This document shows positions 45,024 through 55,776 of a stretch of 64,000 nucleotides of DNA, in pieces. The translations under genes were made by a program, and so were the position numbers. The stretch's first letter is position 1, and each line of letters starts with the position of its first letter. Source of the stretch: Luteimonas abyssi (lineage in GTDB: Bacteria; Pseudomonadota; Gammaproteobacteria; Xanthomonadales; Xanthomonadaceae); the NCBI RefSeq assembly GCF_001482195.1, contig NZ_KQ759763.1, forward strand, positions 2,121,101-2,185,100. Reading direction: 5' to 3'. The notes below the pieces were generated by a model. It searched no databases. It worked only from the letters and a program-made list of their open reading frames with translations, and was not told where the DNA came from.

Positions 45024-46448
45024 TCATTCCCCGATCGGGATGTGGCTCATCCCGCCGTTGGCCGTGTCCAGGCGCAGGACCGCGTGCGCATCGGTGTCGG
45101 CGATCCAGACGATGCCGTTGCCGACCGCCAGGCCCGAAGGCGCGTGCAGCGGCCGCGGCAACTCGAACGTCCCCAGTTCGCCGCCGCCCAGGCGCAGCAC
45201 GCGCAGCGCGTCGTTGCCGCTGTCGGCGATCCACAGGCGTGGCGCATCCGGATCCAGCGCGATGGCCTGCGGCTGCTGCAGGCGCGCATCGGCCCGCTGG
45301 CCGTCGGCACGGCCGAAGTCCCACACGCCCTGCCCGATCAGGGTCTGCACCTGACGCGTGCGCACATTGATGCTGCGGACCGCCGACCCGGCCGCATCGC
45401 ACACGTAGACCATCTGCTGCACGGCCGCCAGCGACACCGGCTCGGCGAAGCCGGCCGCCTCGCCGATGCCGTCGGTCACCTCCAACGCTCCGGAGCCCGC
45501 CAGCAGCGAGAGTTCGCGACGGCCCAGGTCGATGTCCCAGATCCGGTTGTCGCCGGCGGTGGCGACGAACAGACGCCCCGCGGCCAGGGCGATCGAGCGC
45601 GGCTGGTCGAGCACGATCGCGCGCGCGTCCTGGATCGCACCCGCGGCGGGTGTGCCGGGCCGGCCGGCACCGCACACGGTGTCCACGTCGCCGGTCCGCA
45701 GCTGGATCCTGCGCACGGCGTGATTGCCGCTGTCGGCCACGTACAGCGTGTCGCGCTCGACCGCGATGCCGTGCGGGCGGTTGAATGCGGCCAGTTCCAT
45801 CGGCCCATCGATGAACCCGGGGCCGCCGCTGCCGAACTGGCGCAGCACACGGCCGCCGAGATCGCATTCCAGCACCCGGTGATGATTGCTGTCGACCACG
45901 TAGAGATAACGGCCCAGCAAGGCGATGCCGACCGGGAAGCGCAGCGGCAGGCCGGGCTCGTTGCCGCGCCGCAGGGCGATCGGGCGTGCGTTGTGCGACC
46001 GCGGCACCCGGGCCGCGATCAGCGCCGCCACCCGCGCGTCGAGGTCGCGGATCGGGCCGTCGCCGACGACGCGCTCGCAGATCCTGCCCTCGCCGTCGAT
46101 CAGCAGGACAGTCGGCCAGGCGTCGACGCCGAACTGCTGCCAGGCGGCCCAGTCGCTGTCGTGGGCGATCGGGAAATCGAACTTCTGTCGGCGCAGGCGC
46201 CGGCCCGCGCGACGCGCATCGCGCTCGTGGTCGAACTTGGGCACGTGTACCGCGACCACGTTCAGGCGCTCGCCGTGGCGCGCATGCAGATGCGCCAGAT
46301 CGTTGAGCCGCTGGGTGCTCCACGCCGAGCCCGCGTTGATGAACGCCAGCGCGCACACCTTGCCGCGCAACTGCGCCATGCGCACCGGCTCGGTGGTGTT
46401 CAGCCAGTCGAGACTGGCCGGAAACTCTGGGGCGAGAGGGGCGTCCAT
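45024..46448 (-). CDS. NHL-repeat protein with degenerate thioredoxin domain (NHLRC2-like)
   Basis: 474 residues, predicted cytosolic (no signal peptide). Residues about 1-150 have a thioredoxin/TlpA fold: AQLRGKVCALAFINAGSAWSTQRL, LNVVAVHVPKFDHERD, FGVDAWPTVLLIDGEGRI. The redox CxxC expected after the first strand is replaced by SAWST, so it should not be an oxidoreductase. Residues about 175-470 carry NHL beta-propeller repeats (GIAVERDTLYVADSGNHAVRRI, AIALDPDAPRLWIADSGNDALRVL, GLAVGNGIVWIADTDAHAVLRL). Domain order resembles NHLRC2. Function unknown. Lies 7 bp upstream of uvrC. Confidence 0.88.
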   Translation of the reverse strand: MDAPLAPEFPASLDWLNTTEPVRMAQLRGKVCALAFINAGSAWSTQRLNDLAHLHARHGERLNVVAVHVPKFDHERDARRAGRRLRRQKFDFPIAHDSDWAAWQQFGVDAWPTVLLIDGEGRICERVVGDGPIRDLDARVAALIAARVPRSHNARPIALRRGNEPGLPLRFPVGIALLGRYLYVVDSNHHRVLECDLGGRVLRQFGSGGPGFIDGPMELAAFNRPHGIAVERDTLYVADSGNHAVRRIQLRTGDVDTVCGAGRPGTPAAGAIQDARAIVLDQPRSIALAAGRLFVATAGDNRIWDIDLGRRELSLLAGSGALEVTDGIGEAAGFAEPVSLAAVQQMVYVCDAAGSAVRSINVRTRQVQTLIGQGVWDFGRADGQRADARLQQPQAIALDPDAPRLWIADSGNDALRVLRLGGGELGTFELPRPLHAPSGLAVGNGIVWIADTDAHAVLRLDTANGGMSHIPIGE

Positions 46449-46494
46449 GGACGATCCGGGGCGACGGTGTCGGGATTATGCGGCAAAGCCGCAC

Positions 46495-46983
46495 TCAATC
46501 CCGGCCGCCGCGCAGCCGCCGCACGGCCCCGAGCGCGGCGGCGTCCACCACCTGCCAGACCGCCTCGAAATGGGTGTCGTCACCGGTGTAGGGATCGGGG
46601 ATGGCGCCGTCGCCCAAGCGCGTGCCCGCCCAGTCGGTCAACAGGGCGATGCCCGCCGTGGCCGCGGCCGGACGGCGTGCGCGCACGTCGGCGAGATTCT
46701 GCAGGTCGGCGCACAGCAGCCAGTCGAAATCGGTGTAGTCGGCCGGCGCCAGCTGGCGTCCACGCAACGTCTCGAGGTCGACGCCGTATCGCGCCGCGGT
46801 GGCGATCGCACGGGCGTCCGGCGCCTGCCCGACATGCCAGTCGCCGGTGCCCGCCGAGTCCACATCGACGTGATCGAGACCGGCCTCGGCCAGCCGGTGG
46901 CGCAGCGCGCCCTCGGCCATCGGCGAACGGCAGATGTTGCCCAGACAGACCACCAGCAGGCGTACCGGCTCAGCCATCGGCAT
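46495..46983 (-). CDS. Low-molecular-weight protein tyrosine phosphatase
   Basis: 162-residue phosphatase. The P-loop is CLGNICRS (Cys13 nucleophile, Arg19), followed by [15 protein letters not shown] and [29 protein letters not shown]; the general acid is the aspartate in IPDPYTGDD. Overlaps kdsB by 14 bp; ATG 46977 is an alternative start. In several bacteria such genes sit beside kdsB or polysaccharide genes and counter BY-kinases, but no kinase is present here. Confidence 0.93.
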   Translation of the reverse strand: MPMAEPVRLLVVCLGNICRSPMAEGALRHRLAEAGLDHVDVDSAGTGDWHVGQAPDARAIATAARYGVDLETLRGRQLAPADYTDFDWLLCADLQNLADVRARRPAAATAGIALLTDWAGTRLGDGAIPDPYTGDDTHFEAVWQVVDAAALGAVRRLRGGRD

Positions 46984-47758
46984 GGCCCGCGGCCAGAATG
47001 CGTTCCGCCCGGGCGAGATCGTCCGGGGTGTCGATGCCGGGCGGGAACGGCGCCGGCGTCAGGCCGACCGCGATGCGATGCCCGGCCTCCAGCACCCGCA
47101 GCTGTTCCAGCGCCTCGACCTGTTCCAGCGCGCCCGGCGCCAGCGTGGTGAACGTGCGCAGGAAGCCGGCGCGGTAGCCGTAGATGCCGATGTGCCGCAA
47201 CCAGGCATGGCCCGTGGGCAACGCGTTGCGGTCGCGTATGAAGGCATCGCGCGGCCAGGGCACCGGCGCGCGGCTGAAATACAGCGCATCGCCGTTGGCG
47301 GCACGCACGAGCTTCACCGCGTTGGCGTCGAACAGGGTTTCGACATCGTCGAACGGCGCCGCGAGCGTGCTCATCGGCGCCCCGCTGTCGGCCACCAGCG
47401 CGGCGACGGCGCGGATGCCGTCGGCGGGTGCGAACGGCTCGTCGCCCTGCAGGTTCACCACGATAGTGTCGTCGGACCAGCCGGCGATGTCGGCGCATTC
47501 GGCCAGGCGATCGGTGCCGGACGCGTGGTCGGCCCGGGTCATGGCGACCTTCACCGGGGCGTCGGTCAGGACATCGGCCAGTATCTCCGCAATCCGCGTG
47601 TCGTCGGTCGCCACCCACACCGCGTCGGCGCCGGCCGCGAGCGCACGCCGCGCGACGTGGGCCACCAACGGATCGCCGCCGAGCGGCTGCAGCGGCTTGC
47701 CGGGCAGACGGGTGGACGCGTAGCGGGCGGGAATGGCGACGACGAAAGAAGGCGACAT
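46970..47758 (-). CDS. kdsB: CMP-KDO synthetase
   Basis: Activates KDO for lipopolysaccharide inner core, 262 residues, cytosolic. Signatures: [91 protein letters not shown] and [17 protein letters not shown] at the C-terminus. ATG at 47758 is 50 bp after the lpxK stop. Part of the msbA-lpxK-kdsB envelope run. Confidence 0.96.
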   Translation of the reverse strand: MSPSFVVAIPARYASTRLPGKPLQPLGGDPLVAHVARRALAAGADAVWVATDDTRIAEILADVLTDAPVKVAMTRADHASGTDRLAECADIAGWSDDTIVVNLQGDEPFAPADGIRAVAALVADSGAPMSTLAAPFDDVETLFDANAVKLVRAANGDALYFSRAPVPWPRDAFIRDRNALPTGHAWLRHIGIYGYRAGFLRTFTTLAPGALEQVEALEQLRVLEAGHRIAVGLTPAPFPPGIDTPDDLARAERILAAGHADG

Positions 47759-47808
47759 GCCCGCATTCTGACATGCACGACATGAGCCCGCGCCGACGCC
47801 CATCCCAG

Positions 47809-48822
47809 TCAGCGCGCGTCGCCTCCGGGGTGGCGCAACCGGTCCAGCAGCGCGACCCAGAACGCTTCCGGCAGCTGCGCATCCGCGGGCACGCTGAAAT
47901 GGCGCTCGGTGGCGAAGGCGGCGCACTTCACCGCATCCTTCTCGGTCATCAGCACCGGCAGGTCGCTGCCGAACTGCAGGTCCTCGGTCACGAACCGGTG
48001 ATGGTCCGGAAACGCATGCGGCACCACCGCGATCCCGTGCGCGCGCAGCGAGGCGAAGAAGCGCTCCGGATCGCCGATGCCGGCGACCGCATGCACGCGA
48101 CGTCCGGAAAACGCGGACAACCCGATCGCCCGCACGCCGACCAGCGGCAGCGCACGCTGCGTGCTCAGGCGCATCGGCCATTGGCCGAAGCCGGCATCGT
48201 CCGGCGCATCCGCACCGGTGTTGAGCACCCGGAAATCGACCTCCGCAGCACGTGTCTCCGGCTCGCGCAGCGGACCCGCCGGGATCAGCCGGCCATTGCC
48301 GTAGCCGCGACGGCCGTCGATCACCTCGATCTCCAGATCGCGGCGCAGCCGGTAGTGCTGCAGGCCGTCGTCGCAGACCACGACATCGCAGCCCGCGGCC
48401 GCCAGCGCGCGGGCGGCCGCGGCTCGGTCGCGGTCCACGCGCACCCGCACACCGGTGCGGCGTGCGATCAGCAGCGGCTCGTCGCCGGCGCGGGCCACCG
48501 GCGTGCCGGCGTCCACCCACTGCGCGCCATCGCCCTGCTCGCGTCCGTAGCCGCGGCTGGCCACGCCGGGTGTGAAGCCGGCCTCGCGCAGCCGCTCGAC
48601 CAGGGCGATCGTCAGCGGCGTCTTGCCGCTGCCGCCGGCGATGAGATTGCCGATCACGATCACCGGCACATCCACCGCGATCCGCCGCCGCAGGCCGCGC
48701 CGGTACAGACCGCGACGCAGCGCGATCGCCGCACCGTAGACGCGGGCCAGCAGACGCGCCCACCACGGCGATGCGGCGCCGTCGAACCACCAGCGCGGGG
48801 GCGTGCGGGCGGCGCGGCTCAT
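47809..48822 (-). CDS. lpxK: Tetraacyldisaccharide 4'-kinase
   Basis: Membrane-associated P-loop kinase phosphorylating the lipid A precursor. 337 residues; N-terminal hydrophobic segment, Walker [77 protein letters not shown] and [14 protein letters not shown], then [12 protein letters not shown] and [12 protein letters not shown] at 48822 overlaps the msbA stop as ATGA, giving tight coupling with the lipid A flippase. Confidence 0.96.
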   Translation of the reverse strand: MSRAARTPPRWWFDGAASPWWARLLARVYGAAIALRRGLYRRGLRRRIAVDVPVIVIGNLIAGGSGKTPLTIALVERLREAGFTPGVASRGYGREQGDGAQWVDAGTPVARAGDEPLLIARRTGVRVRVDRDRAAAARALAAAGCDVVVCDDGLQHYRLRRDLEIEVIDGRRGYGNGRLIPAGPLREPETRAAEVDFRVLNTGADAPDDAGFGQWPMRLSTQRALPLVGVRAIGLSAFSGRRVHAVAGIGDPERFFASLRAHGIAVVPHAFPDHHRFVTEDLQFGSDLPVLMTEKDAVKCAAFATERHFSVPADAQLPEAFWVALLDRLRHPGGDAR

Positions 48823-50588
48823 GCGTCGCCGTCGCGGAACTGCATGCGGTGCAGGTGCGCGTACAGGCCGCCCTGTTCCAGCAACTCGGCGTGGGTGCCC
48901 TGCTCCACCAGCTTGCCGTGGTCGAGCACCAGCACCTGGTCGGCGTGTTCGATGGTCGACAGGCGATGCGCGATGACCAGCGTGGTGCGGTCGGGCATCA
49001 AACGCTCCAGCGCGTCCTGCACCAGGCGTTCGGACTCGGTGTCGAGCGCGGCGGTAGCCTCGTCGAGAATCAGGATCGGGGCATCGCGCAGGATCGCGCG
49101 TGCGATCGCCAGGCGCTGGCGCTGGCCGCCCGACAGCCGCGAACCGTTCTCGCCGATGGTCGCTTCCATCTTCTGCGGCAAGCGCTCGATGAACTCCCAG
49201 GCGTTCGCGCTCTCGGCCGCGGCGCGCAGCTGCTCCGGCGTCGCCTCGGCCGCATAGGCGATGTTGGCGCCGACGCTGTCGTCGAACAGCATCACCCGCT
49301 GCCCGACCAGGGCGATCTGCCGGCGCAGGTCGGCCAGGTGGAAGTCGTCGAGCGGTACGCCATCGAGGGTGATGCGGCCGCTGGTGGGCTCGTAGAAACG
49401 CGGCACCAGCCGCACCAGGCTGGTCTTGCCGCTGCCGGAGCGGCCGACGATGGCCGTCACCGTGCCCGGCTTCGCCGAGAAGCTGATGTCCTCCAGCGCG
49501 ACGTGCCCGCCGTCGCGCTCGTAGCGCAGGCCGACGCCTTCGAAGCGCAGTTCGCCGCGGGCGCGGTCGAGCCGGCGCTGGCCGGCGTCGCGTTCCTCCT
49601 CGGCATCGAGGATCGCGAAGATGCGCTCGGCCGCCGCCACGCCGCGGCCGATCACGCTCTGCACGTTGGTGATCCGCCGCAACGACGGGATGATGCCCAT
49701 CATCGCGGTCATCAGCTGCACGAACTGGCCGGGCGTGAGCGCATCGTCGAGCGCCTCGCGGGTGGCGACCCAGATGATCGCCGCGAGCGCGCACGCGGCG
49801 AAGATCTGCACCAGCGCCGAGGCGACGGCACGGGTCGTCTCGACTTTCATGTTCAGGCGCAGCACGCGGTTGGTCAGCGTGGAGTAGCGCGCCTGCTCGA
49901 AGCCCTGCGCGCCGTAGACCTTGACGTCCTGCTGCGCAGCCAGGGATTGCTCCGCACTCTGCGCCAGATCGCCCATGCCGGTCTGGATGCCGGAACTGAT
50001 GCGCCGGTAACGGCGGCCCACCGTCCACACCAGCACGCCGATCAGCGGCACCACGACGATCATCGCCATGGTCACCTTGGCGCTGGTGTAGAGCATCAGG
50101 CCGAGCAGGAACAGGATGGTCAAGCCATCGGCCACCAGCACCTTGAGCGCATCGGTGCTGGCCTGGGCGACCTGCTCGGTGTCGAAGTTCAGCCGGCTGA
50201 CCATCGCCGGCACGGCTTCGTCGTCGAAGCGTGCGCTCGGCAGGCGCAGGTACTTGCCCAGCACCAGTTCGCGCAGGTCGCGCACCACGCTGCGGCCGGT
50301 GCGGGCCATGCCGTAGTCGGTGCAGAACGTCGCCGCACCGCGCATCAGGAACAGGCCGACGATGGCCAGCGGCAGCCACACCGCCGCCCACGGCTGCGGA
50401 TCCACGAAGCCGTCGTCGGTCAACGGGCCCATCAGGTAGACGAAGGCGCCGCCGGCGATGGCCTCGATGACCATGCCGATCATGGCGATGACCAGCAGCG
50501 GCCAGTAACGCATCGCGTAGCCGAGCAGGCGCTTGTAGATCGGCCACGCCGCCGGCGTGTCGTTCGGGGTCGGGGTCGGGGCGGCCAT
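48819..50588 (-). CDS. msbA: Lipid A export ABC transporter MsbA
   Basis: Half-size ABC exporter (589 residues) flipping lipid A-core across the inner membrane. Six membrane helices in residues about 20-310, then the ATPase: Walker [20 protein letters not shown], signature [37 protein letters not shown], and [26 protein letters not shown]. Its ATG lies exactly at the exbD stop (50588), a one-base overlap. With exbB, exbD and lpxK in one leftward run. Confidence 0.95.
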   Translation of the reverse strand: MAAPTPTPNDTPAAWPIYKRLLGYAMRYWPLLVIAMIGMVIEAIAGGAFVYLMGPLTDDGFVDPQPWAAVWLPLAIVGLFLMRGAATFCTDYGMARTGRSVVRDLRELVLGKYLRLPSARFDDEAVPAMVSRLNFDTEQVAQASTDALKVLVADGLTILFLLGLMLYTSAKVTMAMIVVVPLIGVLVWTVGRRYRRISSGIQTGMGDLAQSAEQSLAAQQDVKVYGAQGFEQARYSTLTNRVLRLNMKVETTRAVASALVQIFAACALAAIIWVATREALDDALTPGQFVQLMTAMMGIIPSLRRITNVQSVIGRGVAAAERIFAILDAEEERDAGQRRLDRARGELRFEGVGLRYERDGGHVALEDISFSAKPGTVTAIVGRSGSGKTSLVRLVPRFYEPTSGRITLDGVPLDDFHLADLRRQIALVGQRVMLFDDSVGANIAYAAEATPEQLRAAAESANAWEFIERLPQKMEATIGENGSRLSGGQRQRLAIARAILRDAPILILDEATAALDTESERLVQDALERLMPDRTTLVIAHRLSTIEHADQVLVLDHGKLVEQGTHAELLEQGGLYAHLHRMQFRDGDA

Positions 50589-51025
50589 CAGCGGGCGGCG
50601 GCCACGGTGCCGGCGTCGGGCGCCGTCGCCACCGAGATCTGGCGGAAGCCGAGCTGGCCCAGCGCGTCCATCGCGGTCACCACCGCCTGGTGTGGCGTCC
50701 GCGCATCGGCGCGCAGCAACACCGGGCGCGCGCGGTCGTCGCCGGCCACCTCGTGGATGGTGCGCTTGAGCGATTCGACATCGGTGCGCAGCGCCTCGCG
50801 GTCGTCGATGAAGTAGCGGCCGTCGGCATTGACCAGCACGCTCAGCGCGTGGGTCTGGCTCTCGGACGGGGCGGCGCTGGCCTGCGGCAGCTCCAGTTGC
50901 ATCACCGAGCGCGCATCGAAGGTGGTGGTGATCACGAAGAAGATGATGAGCACCAGGATGACGTCGATCAACGGCACCAGGTTCAGCTCCGGCTCGTCGG
51001 ACGCGCGGCGGTCGCGGATGCGCAC
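50588..51025 (-). CDS. exbD: ExbD/TolR family protein
   Basis: Proton-motive accessory protein of the TonB system, 145 residues: a short cytoplasmic N-terminus, one membrane helix [21 protein letters not shown] with the conserved Asp of LIDVILV, and a periplasmic domain. Start is GTG at 51025 (VRIRDRR), 7 bp after exbB. Together with ExbB it could energise the TonB receptor in this window, although no tonB is seen nearby. Confidence 0.93.
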   Translation of the reverse strand: MRIRDRRASDEPELNLVPLIDVILVLIIFFVITTTFDARSVMQLELPQASAAPSESQTHALSVLVNADGRYFIDDREALRTDVESLKRTIHEVAGDDRARPVLLRADARTPHQAVVTAMDALGQLGFRQISVATAPDAGTVAAAR

Positions 51026-51032
51026 GGCCGGA

Positions 51033-51704
51033 TCAGCCCTGCACCGCGAACTCGGCGTCGCCCGACGGCGCGCCGGGCGCCTGCGGCGCCACGCCGCGAC
51101 GGCCGCGCGGGTCGATCACGTCCATCAGCCGGATCGCCTCGCGCTCCATCTCGATCACGTAGCCGTCGATGCGGGCTCGGAAATGACGGTGGAACATCAG
51201 CGCCGGCACCGCCACGATCATGCCGGTGGCCGCGCACACCAGCGCCTTGCCGATGCCGCCGGCCAGCTGGTTCACGTCGCCCACGCCGTAGTCCATCACC
51301 CCCAAAAACATCTGGATCATGCCGACCACGGTGCCGAACAGGCCCAGCAGCGGACCGGCGGCGGCGATCGTGCCCAACGCGTTCAGATAGCGCTCCATGT
51401 CGTGCACCTGGTGGCGGCCGACATCCTCGACCCGCTCGCGGATCTCCTCGCGCGGCCGGTTGCGCACATCCAGCGCGGCGGCCAGCAGCGCGCCCAGCGG
51501 CGCGGTGCGGCGCAGCGATTCGATGTGCGCGGGATCCAACCGGCCCCGGGCCGCCCAGGCGCGGACCTCGTCGCCCAGGCCCTGCGGCAGCACCGCCTTG
51601 CGGCGCAGCGCCCAGCAGCGCTCGACGATGATCGCCAGGCCCACCGCCGACATCAGCAACAGCGGAATCATCGGCCAACCGCCGGCCTTGACCAGTTCCA
51701 GCAC
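51033..51704 (-). CDS. exbB: ExbB/TolQ/MotA family proton channel
   Basis: Inner-membrane channel partner of ExbD, 223 residues. Three membrane helices: GGWPMIPLLLMSAVGLAIIVERCWAL, then after a cytoplasmic loop YLNALGTIAAAGPLLGLFGTVVGMIQMF and GIGKALVCAATGMIVAVPALMFHRHF, the latter two forming the conserved MotA_ExbB signature. Start is GTG at 51704 (VLELVKAGGWP). First gene of the exbB-exbD-msbA-lpxK unit; 192 bp separate it from comEC, in which I see no gene. Confidence 0.95.
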   Translation of the reverse strand: MLELVKAGGWPMIPLLLMSAVGLAIIVERCWALRRKAVLPQGLGDEVRAWAARGRLDPAHIESLRRTAPLGALLAAALDVRNRPREEIRERVEDVGRHQVHDMERYLNALGTIAAAGPLLGLFGTVVGMIQMFLGVMDYGVGDVNQLAGGIGKALVCAATGMIVAVPALMFHRHFRARIDGYVIEMEREAIRLMDVIDPRGRRGVAPQAPGAPSGDAEFAVQG

Positions 51705-51896
51705 GCGCGTTCCCCCGGCCCCGGCCGGGCCGCCTTCGAAAACAGGGCGCTAGGATAGCCGCAGCGGCCCGCAGACGCATGAGGTCGCGTGAAGAGTGGA
51801 CGCCCCACACCGCTGCGGCCACGCGGTGCCCGGCCACCCGCGCAGGCCGGTTTCACACGCGACTCGCAAGCGACGAAGTATCCGCGCCCGTCGCGG

Positions 51897-54260
51897 TCAG
51901 TCCGGCGCCCCTGAGGCCGCCGCCACCCGGCGCCGCGCGGCATCCCAGATCCTCGGATGGGTCTCCCGCCGCCCGGTCACCTGCACGCCCTCGTTCCCCA
52001 ACCGCACCCGCACCGCGCCGCCGGCCGCGGTGCCGTGCACCCGCGCGCCGGCGCCTTCCCAGCGCACCACCACGGCCGGCTGCGGATGCTGGAACCGGTT
52101 GCCGTACCCGGCCGACACCAGCGCATGCGCGGCCCCCGTGGCCGCGACGAAGACCGGGTCCGACGACGACCCGCTGCCGTGGTGCGCCGCGACCACCACC
52201 TCGGCCCGCACGCCCTGCGGATGCGCGCGCGCCAGCTCCCGCTCGACCACAGCCCCGATGTCCCCGGTCAGCAACGCGGCGCCATGCGCCCCCGCGACGC
52301 GCAGCACGCAGCTGGCGTCGTTGCGGAAATCCGGAAAATGCGCCGCCGGATGCAGGAACTCGAACGCGACGCCATCGATCTGCCAGGCATCGCCGGCCAG
52401 ACACGGCAAGGCGCCCTCGAGCCCCGCATGCTCCGGCGCGAACACCGGCACACCGGGAAACCGCCGCTGCAGCGCCGGGAAACCGCCGGCGTGGTCGAGA
52501 TCGGCGTGGCTGACCACCATCGCGTCCAGCCGCCGCACGCCCAGCGCGTGCAGCGCCGGCACCACCACCCGCTCGCCCGCGTCGTAGCCGTCGGGCACGG
52601 CCGGCCCCATGTCGTACAGCACCGCATGCGTCCGGGTGCGCACGAGCACCGACAGGCCCTGCCCCACGTCCAGCATCACCAGTTCCGCCTCGCCCTCACC
52701 GGGCAACTGCCGGTCCGGCCACAGCAGCGGCAACCACAGCAGCAGGGCCAACGGCTTGCCGGGCAGCCCGCGCGGCAGCAGACACCAGACCGCCGCCGTC
52801 ACCGCCAGCGGCAGCGCGAACCACCGCGATTCCGGCAACCACCACAAGGCCAGCGGGCTGTCGGCCAGGCGCCCGAACAGCGACCAGCTCAGGTCGAAAC
52901 ACCACGCCGCCAGACGCCAGGCCGGATCGCCCCATCCCGTGTGCGCCGCCTCCAGGCCGGTGCCGATCAGCGCCAGCGGCACCACCACCAGGCTCCACCA
53001 CGGGATCGCGACCAGGTTCGCCAACGGCCCGGCCAGCGACGCCTGCCCGAACAGCACCACCGTCAGCGGCAGCAGCCCCAACGTCGCCACCCACTGCGCA
53101 CGCAGAAACCCGCCGACCAGGCCGACCTCGCGCGCGTCCGGCAGGCACCACACCAGCCAGGCCACACCGGCGAAACTCAGCCAGAACCCCGCCGTGAGCA
53201 GCGACAGCGGATCCACCAGCACCACCGCGATCGCGGCCAGCCCGAGCGCGCCGCCCACGTCCAGCGGACGCCGCCCCAGGCGTGCCGCCATCGCCACGCC
53301 GATCATCAACACCGTGCGCACCGTCGGCAGTTCCCACCCCGCCACCGCGGCGTAGAACAGCGCCCCGGCGAACGCCACCACCGCCGCCGCCTGCGGCCGC
53401 GGCAGCCAGCGCCCGAGCGGCGGCCACAGCCGCCAGACGCCTGCGGCCAGCAACGCGAAAAAACCCGCCACCAGCCCGACATGAAAGCCGGAGATCGCGA
53501 TCAGGTGCGTCAGCCCGGTGGCGCGCAGCGCCTCCCAGTCGCGCTCGTCCAGCCCGCGCGTATCGCCCAGCGCCAACGCCCGCACATAACGCGACGACGC
53601 CCCGGGCACCATCGCCTCGATGCGCCCCGCCACCCGCGCGCGCCACGCATCGATGCCGCGACCGTCGGCCGTTCGCACAAAGGCCTCCCCGTCGCGGACA
53701 TAGCCGATCGCCGAGAGCCGCCCCGCGAACGCGGACTTCTCGCCATCGAACCAGCCCGGATTGCGCAGCCCACGCGGCGCCCGCACCCGCGCAGTGAACG
53801 TCCAGCGCGTCCCGGCCTCGATCGCATGCCGCTCGGACGCCTCGCCGCCCCAGCCGTCGTACCACGCCAGCCGCAGCAACCGGCCGCGCAGCGGCTCAGG
53901 CACGGCGGCGTCGCGGTCGACCCGGAACAGGAACCGGCTCCGCGCGTCCTCATGATCGGGCAGCCCCACTACGCGGCCGGACAGCGGCACGTCGGTGCGC
54001 TCCAGGGCGAGCGGCAGTTGCAACGCCAGCACCAGCGTCGCATGCAGCCCCGCCACCGCCATGCCGACCAACCCGGCACCCACCACCCGGACGAGACCGC
54101 CCCGCCACCCCAGCAGCAGGCCGAGCGCGAGGCATGCCACCCACACCGGCCACGGCGGCAAGCCCGGTAACAGCAGCGTCGCCATCGCCCCCGCCACCAG
54201 CGCCGCGGCGACCGCGATGCCCAGCGGCGCCACCTCGATCCGTGTCCGCCGGGAACTCAC
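51897..54260 (-). CDS. comEC: DNA internalization protein ComEC/Rec2
   Basis: Inner-membrane channel for single-stranded DNA in natural transformation, 787 residues. N-terminal helices and an OB-like domain ([26 protein letters not shown]), the Competence domain from [39 protein letters not shown], and a C-terminal metallo-beta-lactamase domain ([74 protein letters not shown]). The GTG start at 54260 overlaps the integron integrase stop (GTGA), so it lies directly downstream of intI on one strand. Confidence 0.95.
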   Translation of the reverse strand: MSSRRTRIEVAPLGIAVAAALVAGAMATLLLPGLPPWPVWVACLALGLLLGWRGGLVRVVGAGLVGMAVAGLHATLVLALQLPLALERTDVPLSGRVVGLPDHEDARSRFLFRVDRDAAVPEPLRGRLLRLAWYDGWGGEASERHAIEAGTRWTFTARVRAPRGLRNPGWFDGEKSAFAGRLSAIGYVRDGEAFVRTADGRGIDAWRARVAGRIEAMVPGASSRYVRALALGDTRGLDERDWEALRATGLTHLIAISGFHVGLVAGFFALLAAGVWRLWPPLGRWLPRPQAAAVVAFAGALFYAAVAGWELPTVRTVLMIGVAMAARLGRRPLDVGGALGLAAIAVVLVDPLSLLTAGFWLSFAGVAWLVWCLPDAREVGLVGGFLRAQWVATLGLLPLTVVLFGQASLAGPLANLVAIPWWSLVVVPLALIGTGLEAAHTGWGDPAWRLAAWCFDLSWSLFGRLADSPLALWWLPESRWFALPLAVTAAVWCLLPRGLPGKPLALLLWLPLLWPDRQLPGEGEAELVMLDVGQGLSVLVRTRTHAVLYDMGPAVPDGYDAGERVVVPALHALGVRRLDAMVVSHADLDHAGGFPALQRRFPGVPVFAPEHAGLEGALPCLAGDAWQIDGVAFEFLHPAAHFPDFRNDASCVLRVAGAHGAALLTGDIGAVVERELARAHPQGVRAEVVVAAHHGSGSSSDPVFVAATGAAHALVSAGYGNRFQHPQPAVVVRWEGAGARVHGTAAGGAVRVRLGNEGVQVTGRRETHPRIWDAARRRVAAASGAPD

Positions 54261-55270
54261 GGCACGGCGTCCAGAGGACTCACGACCCCACGCCCGCCGC
54301 GATTCAATACATGGGTGTAGATCTGCGTCGTCGCGACATCCTGATGGCCGAGCAACTCCTGGATCGTGCGCAGGTCGTAGCCCGCTTCCAGCAGGTGCGT
54401 AGCGAACGAATGCCGCAAGGTGTGGCAGGTCGCCGGCTTAACCACCCCGGCCCGCACGCGCGCCGCACGCACCGCCCGCTGCACCACCGCTTCGTCGAGA
54501 TGATGACGGCGAACGGCACCATCGCGTGGATCGCGAGAACGACGCCGGGCCGGAAACACGTACTGCCACCCTCGTTCCGTTGCCGCGCCGGGATACTTGC
54601 GCGCCAACGCCGCGGGCAACCAGACCGCGCCGAAGCCGGCCTCCAGATCCAACGCGTGCAGTCCGGCTGCATGGGCGATGGCATCCTGCAGCGGCACGGT
54701 CAGGCGCCCCGGCAACGGCACGCGCCGGTCCTTCCCGCCCTTCCCCTCCCGCACCAGAATCTCGTGCGCGGCAAAGTCCACATCCTTCACCCGCACGCGC
54801 ATCGCCTCCATCACCCGCATGCCGGTGCCGTACATCAGCGCCGCCGCCAGCCAGGTGCGTCCGTCCATCATCGCCAGCACCCGGGCGACCTCGTCGCGCG
54901 TCAGCACCACTGGCAGCCGCCGCGGCCGTTTCGCGCGCACGACCTCGGCCATCCACGGCAACTCGACGCCCAGCACCTCGCGATACAGAAACAACAGCGC
55001 CGCCAGCGCCTGGTTCTGCGTACCGGCGGCGACCCGTCCCTCGACCGCCAGACGGGTGAGAAATACCGCGACCTCGGCCTCACCCATTTCGCGCGGGTGC
55101 CGTTTGCCGTTGGCCAGAATGAAGCGGCGGATCCAGCCGACGTACGCCCGCTCCGTCCGCAGGCTGTAATGCCTGACCCGCAGTCGCGCCCGCACCTCGT
55201 CCAGCAACCGCGGTGCACGGGCTCTGCCTTGGATAGAAGCCGTTACCGCCCCATCGTCGCCTGATAACAC
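54257..55270 (-). CDS. intI: Integron integrase IntI
   Basis: Site-specific tyrosine recombinase that inserts and excises cassettes at attI and attC. 337 residues from GTG 55270, the length of IntI1. Catalytic residues: Arg152 (YGTGMRV), His283 and Arg286 ([11 protein letters not shown]), His309 (LGHQDV), Tyr318 (TQIYTHV). The integron-specific extra segment is present ([26 protein letters not shown]), as is the ending [18 protein letters not shown] 55270 is chosen because GGAGG lies 6 bp upstream and the alignment starts there; the frame is open to TTG 55339. The stop overlaps comEC. No LexA box was recognised by eye. Confidence 0.95.
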   Translation of the reverse strand: MLSGDDGAVTASIQGRARAPRLLDEVRARLRVRHYSLRTERAYVGWIRRFILANGKRHPREMGEAEVAVFLTRLAVEGRVAAGTQNQALAALLFLYREVLGVELPWMAEVVRAKRPRRLPVVLTRDEVARVLAMMDGRTWLAAALMYGTGMRVMEAMRVRVKDVDFAAHEILVREGKGGKDRRVPLPGRLTVPLQDAIAHAAGLHALDLEAGFGAVWLPAALARKYPGAATERGWQYVFPARRRSRDPRDGAVRRHHLDEAVVQRAVRAARVRAGVVKPATCHTLRHSFATHLLEAGYDLRTIQELLGHQDVATTQIYTHVLNRGGRGVVSPLDAVP

Positions 55271-55400
55271 GTCGCGCCTCCATGCGCCTGATAACGCATG
55301 CAGCCTGCGGGCGACCAACCGCCCTGCGCCAGCCGGCAACCCACTGATTCGGTGTAGGAATTTCCCTATAGCGCGAGCACCGGGACACCGGCATACTCCG

Positions 55401-55439
55401 GCTCAACACCCCATTTTTGGGGGCTAATAGTAGTTAGAT
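55401..55439 (+). other. attI recombination site
   Basis: Inverted simple sites GCTCAAC (55401-55407, RYYYAAC) and GTTAGAT (55433-55439, GTTRRRY) bracket a short region with ACCCC/GGGGG dyad symmetry, between intI and the first cassette. The exchange point would be after G55433. Direct repeats GCCTGATAAC at 55259-55268 and 55286-55295 lie further toward intI and may be accessory integrase sites. Confidence 0.75.
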
Positions 55440-55454
55440 CTTCTGGGAGAATTC

Positions 55455-55715
55455 ATGGCGAGTTCTGAAAACCATGGTGCTAAAGGGCGGCTTGATCTTC
55501 AGCGCCACTGGACTGAAACAAGTAGCACTCACGTTGAGACGTTCAATGACATCTGGCTTGAACCGGGGAGCGATGGAAAGAGCGTTGTTCTTGTACACGC
55601 CCACGGACAAAAGAACTTCATCAAGAGCTCGGACACGGACTATCGTGAGGACAGGTTCTCCCTGTCGGCTGAGAAGCTAAGCTCGCTTATTCAGCAGCAC
55701 GGCAAGAAGATCTAA
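55455..55715 (+). CDS. Cassette 1: unknown 86-residue protein
   Basis: Not recognised. Soluble, mixed-charge small protein (MASSENHGAKGRLDLQRHW, then TFNDIWLEPGSDGKSVVLVHAHGQKNFIKSS and a Ser-rich C-terminus SAEKLSSLIQQHGKKI). GGGAGA upstream of ATG 55455 is a ribosome site. Cassette is 55434-55763; the stop TAA overlaps the R'' box of attC1. As the first cassette it would be the best expressed from any promoter at attI. Confidence 0.8.
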   Translation: MASSENHGAKGRLDLQRHWTETSSTHVETFNDIWLEPGSDGKSVVLVHAHGQKNFIKSSDTDYREDRFSLSAEKLSSLIQQHGKKI

Positions 55716-55769
55716 CAATTCATTCAAGCCGAACCCGCTTCGCGGGTCGGCTTAATTCAGGCGTTAGCA
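55710..55769 (+). repeat. attC1
   Basis: 60-bp attC: R'' ATCTAAC, L'' TTCAAGCCG, centre AACCCGCTTCGCGGGT, L' CGGCTTAATTCA, R' GTTAGCA. Centre stem ACCCGC/GCGGGT. Confidence 0.93.
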
Positions 55770-55776
55770 CTCAAGA

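Noticed and set aside
42128..45370. A 1080-residue open frame on the plus strand
   Set aside because: Antisense to pgsA and uvrC, starts in tRNA-Gly, Arg/Gln/His-rich translation typical of shadows.
51957..54170. A 737-residue open frame on the plus strand
   Set aside because: Antisense to comEC; biased composition, no recognisable domain.
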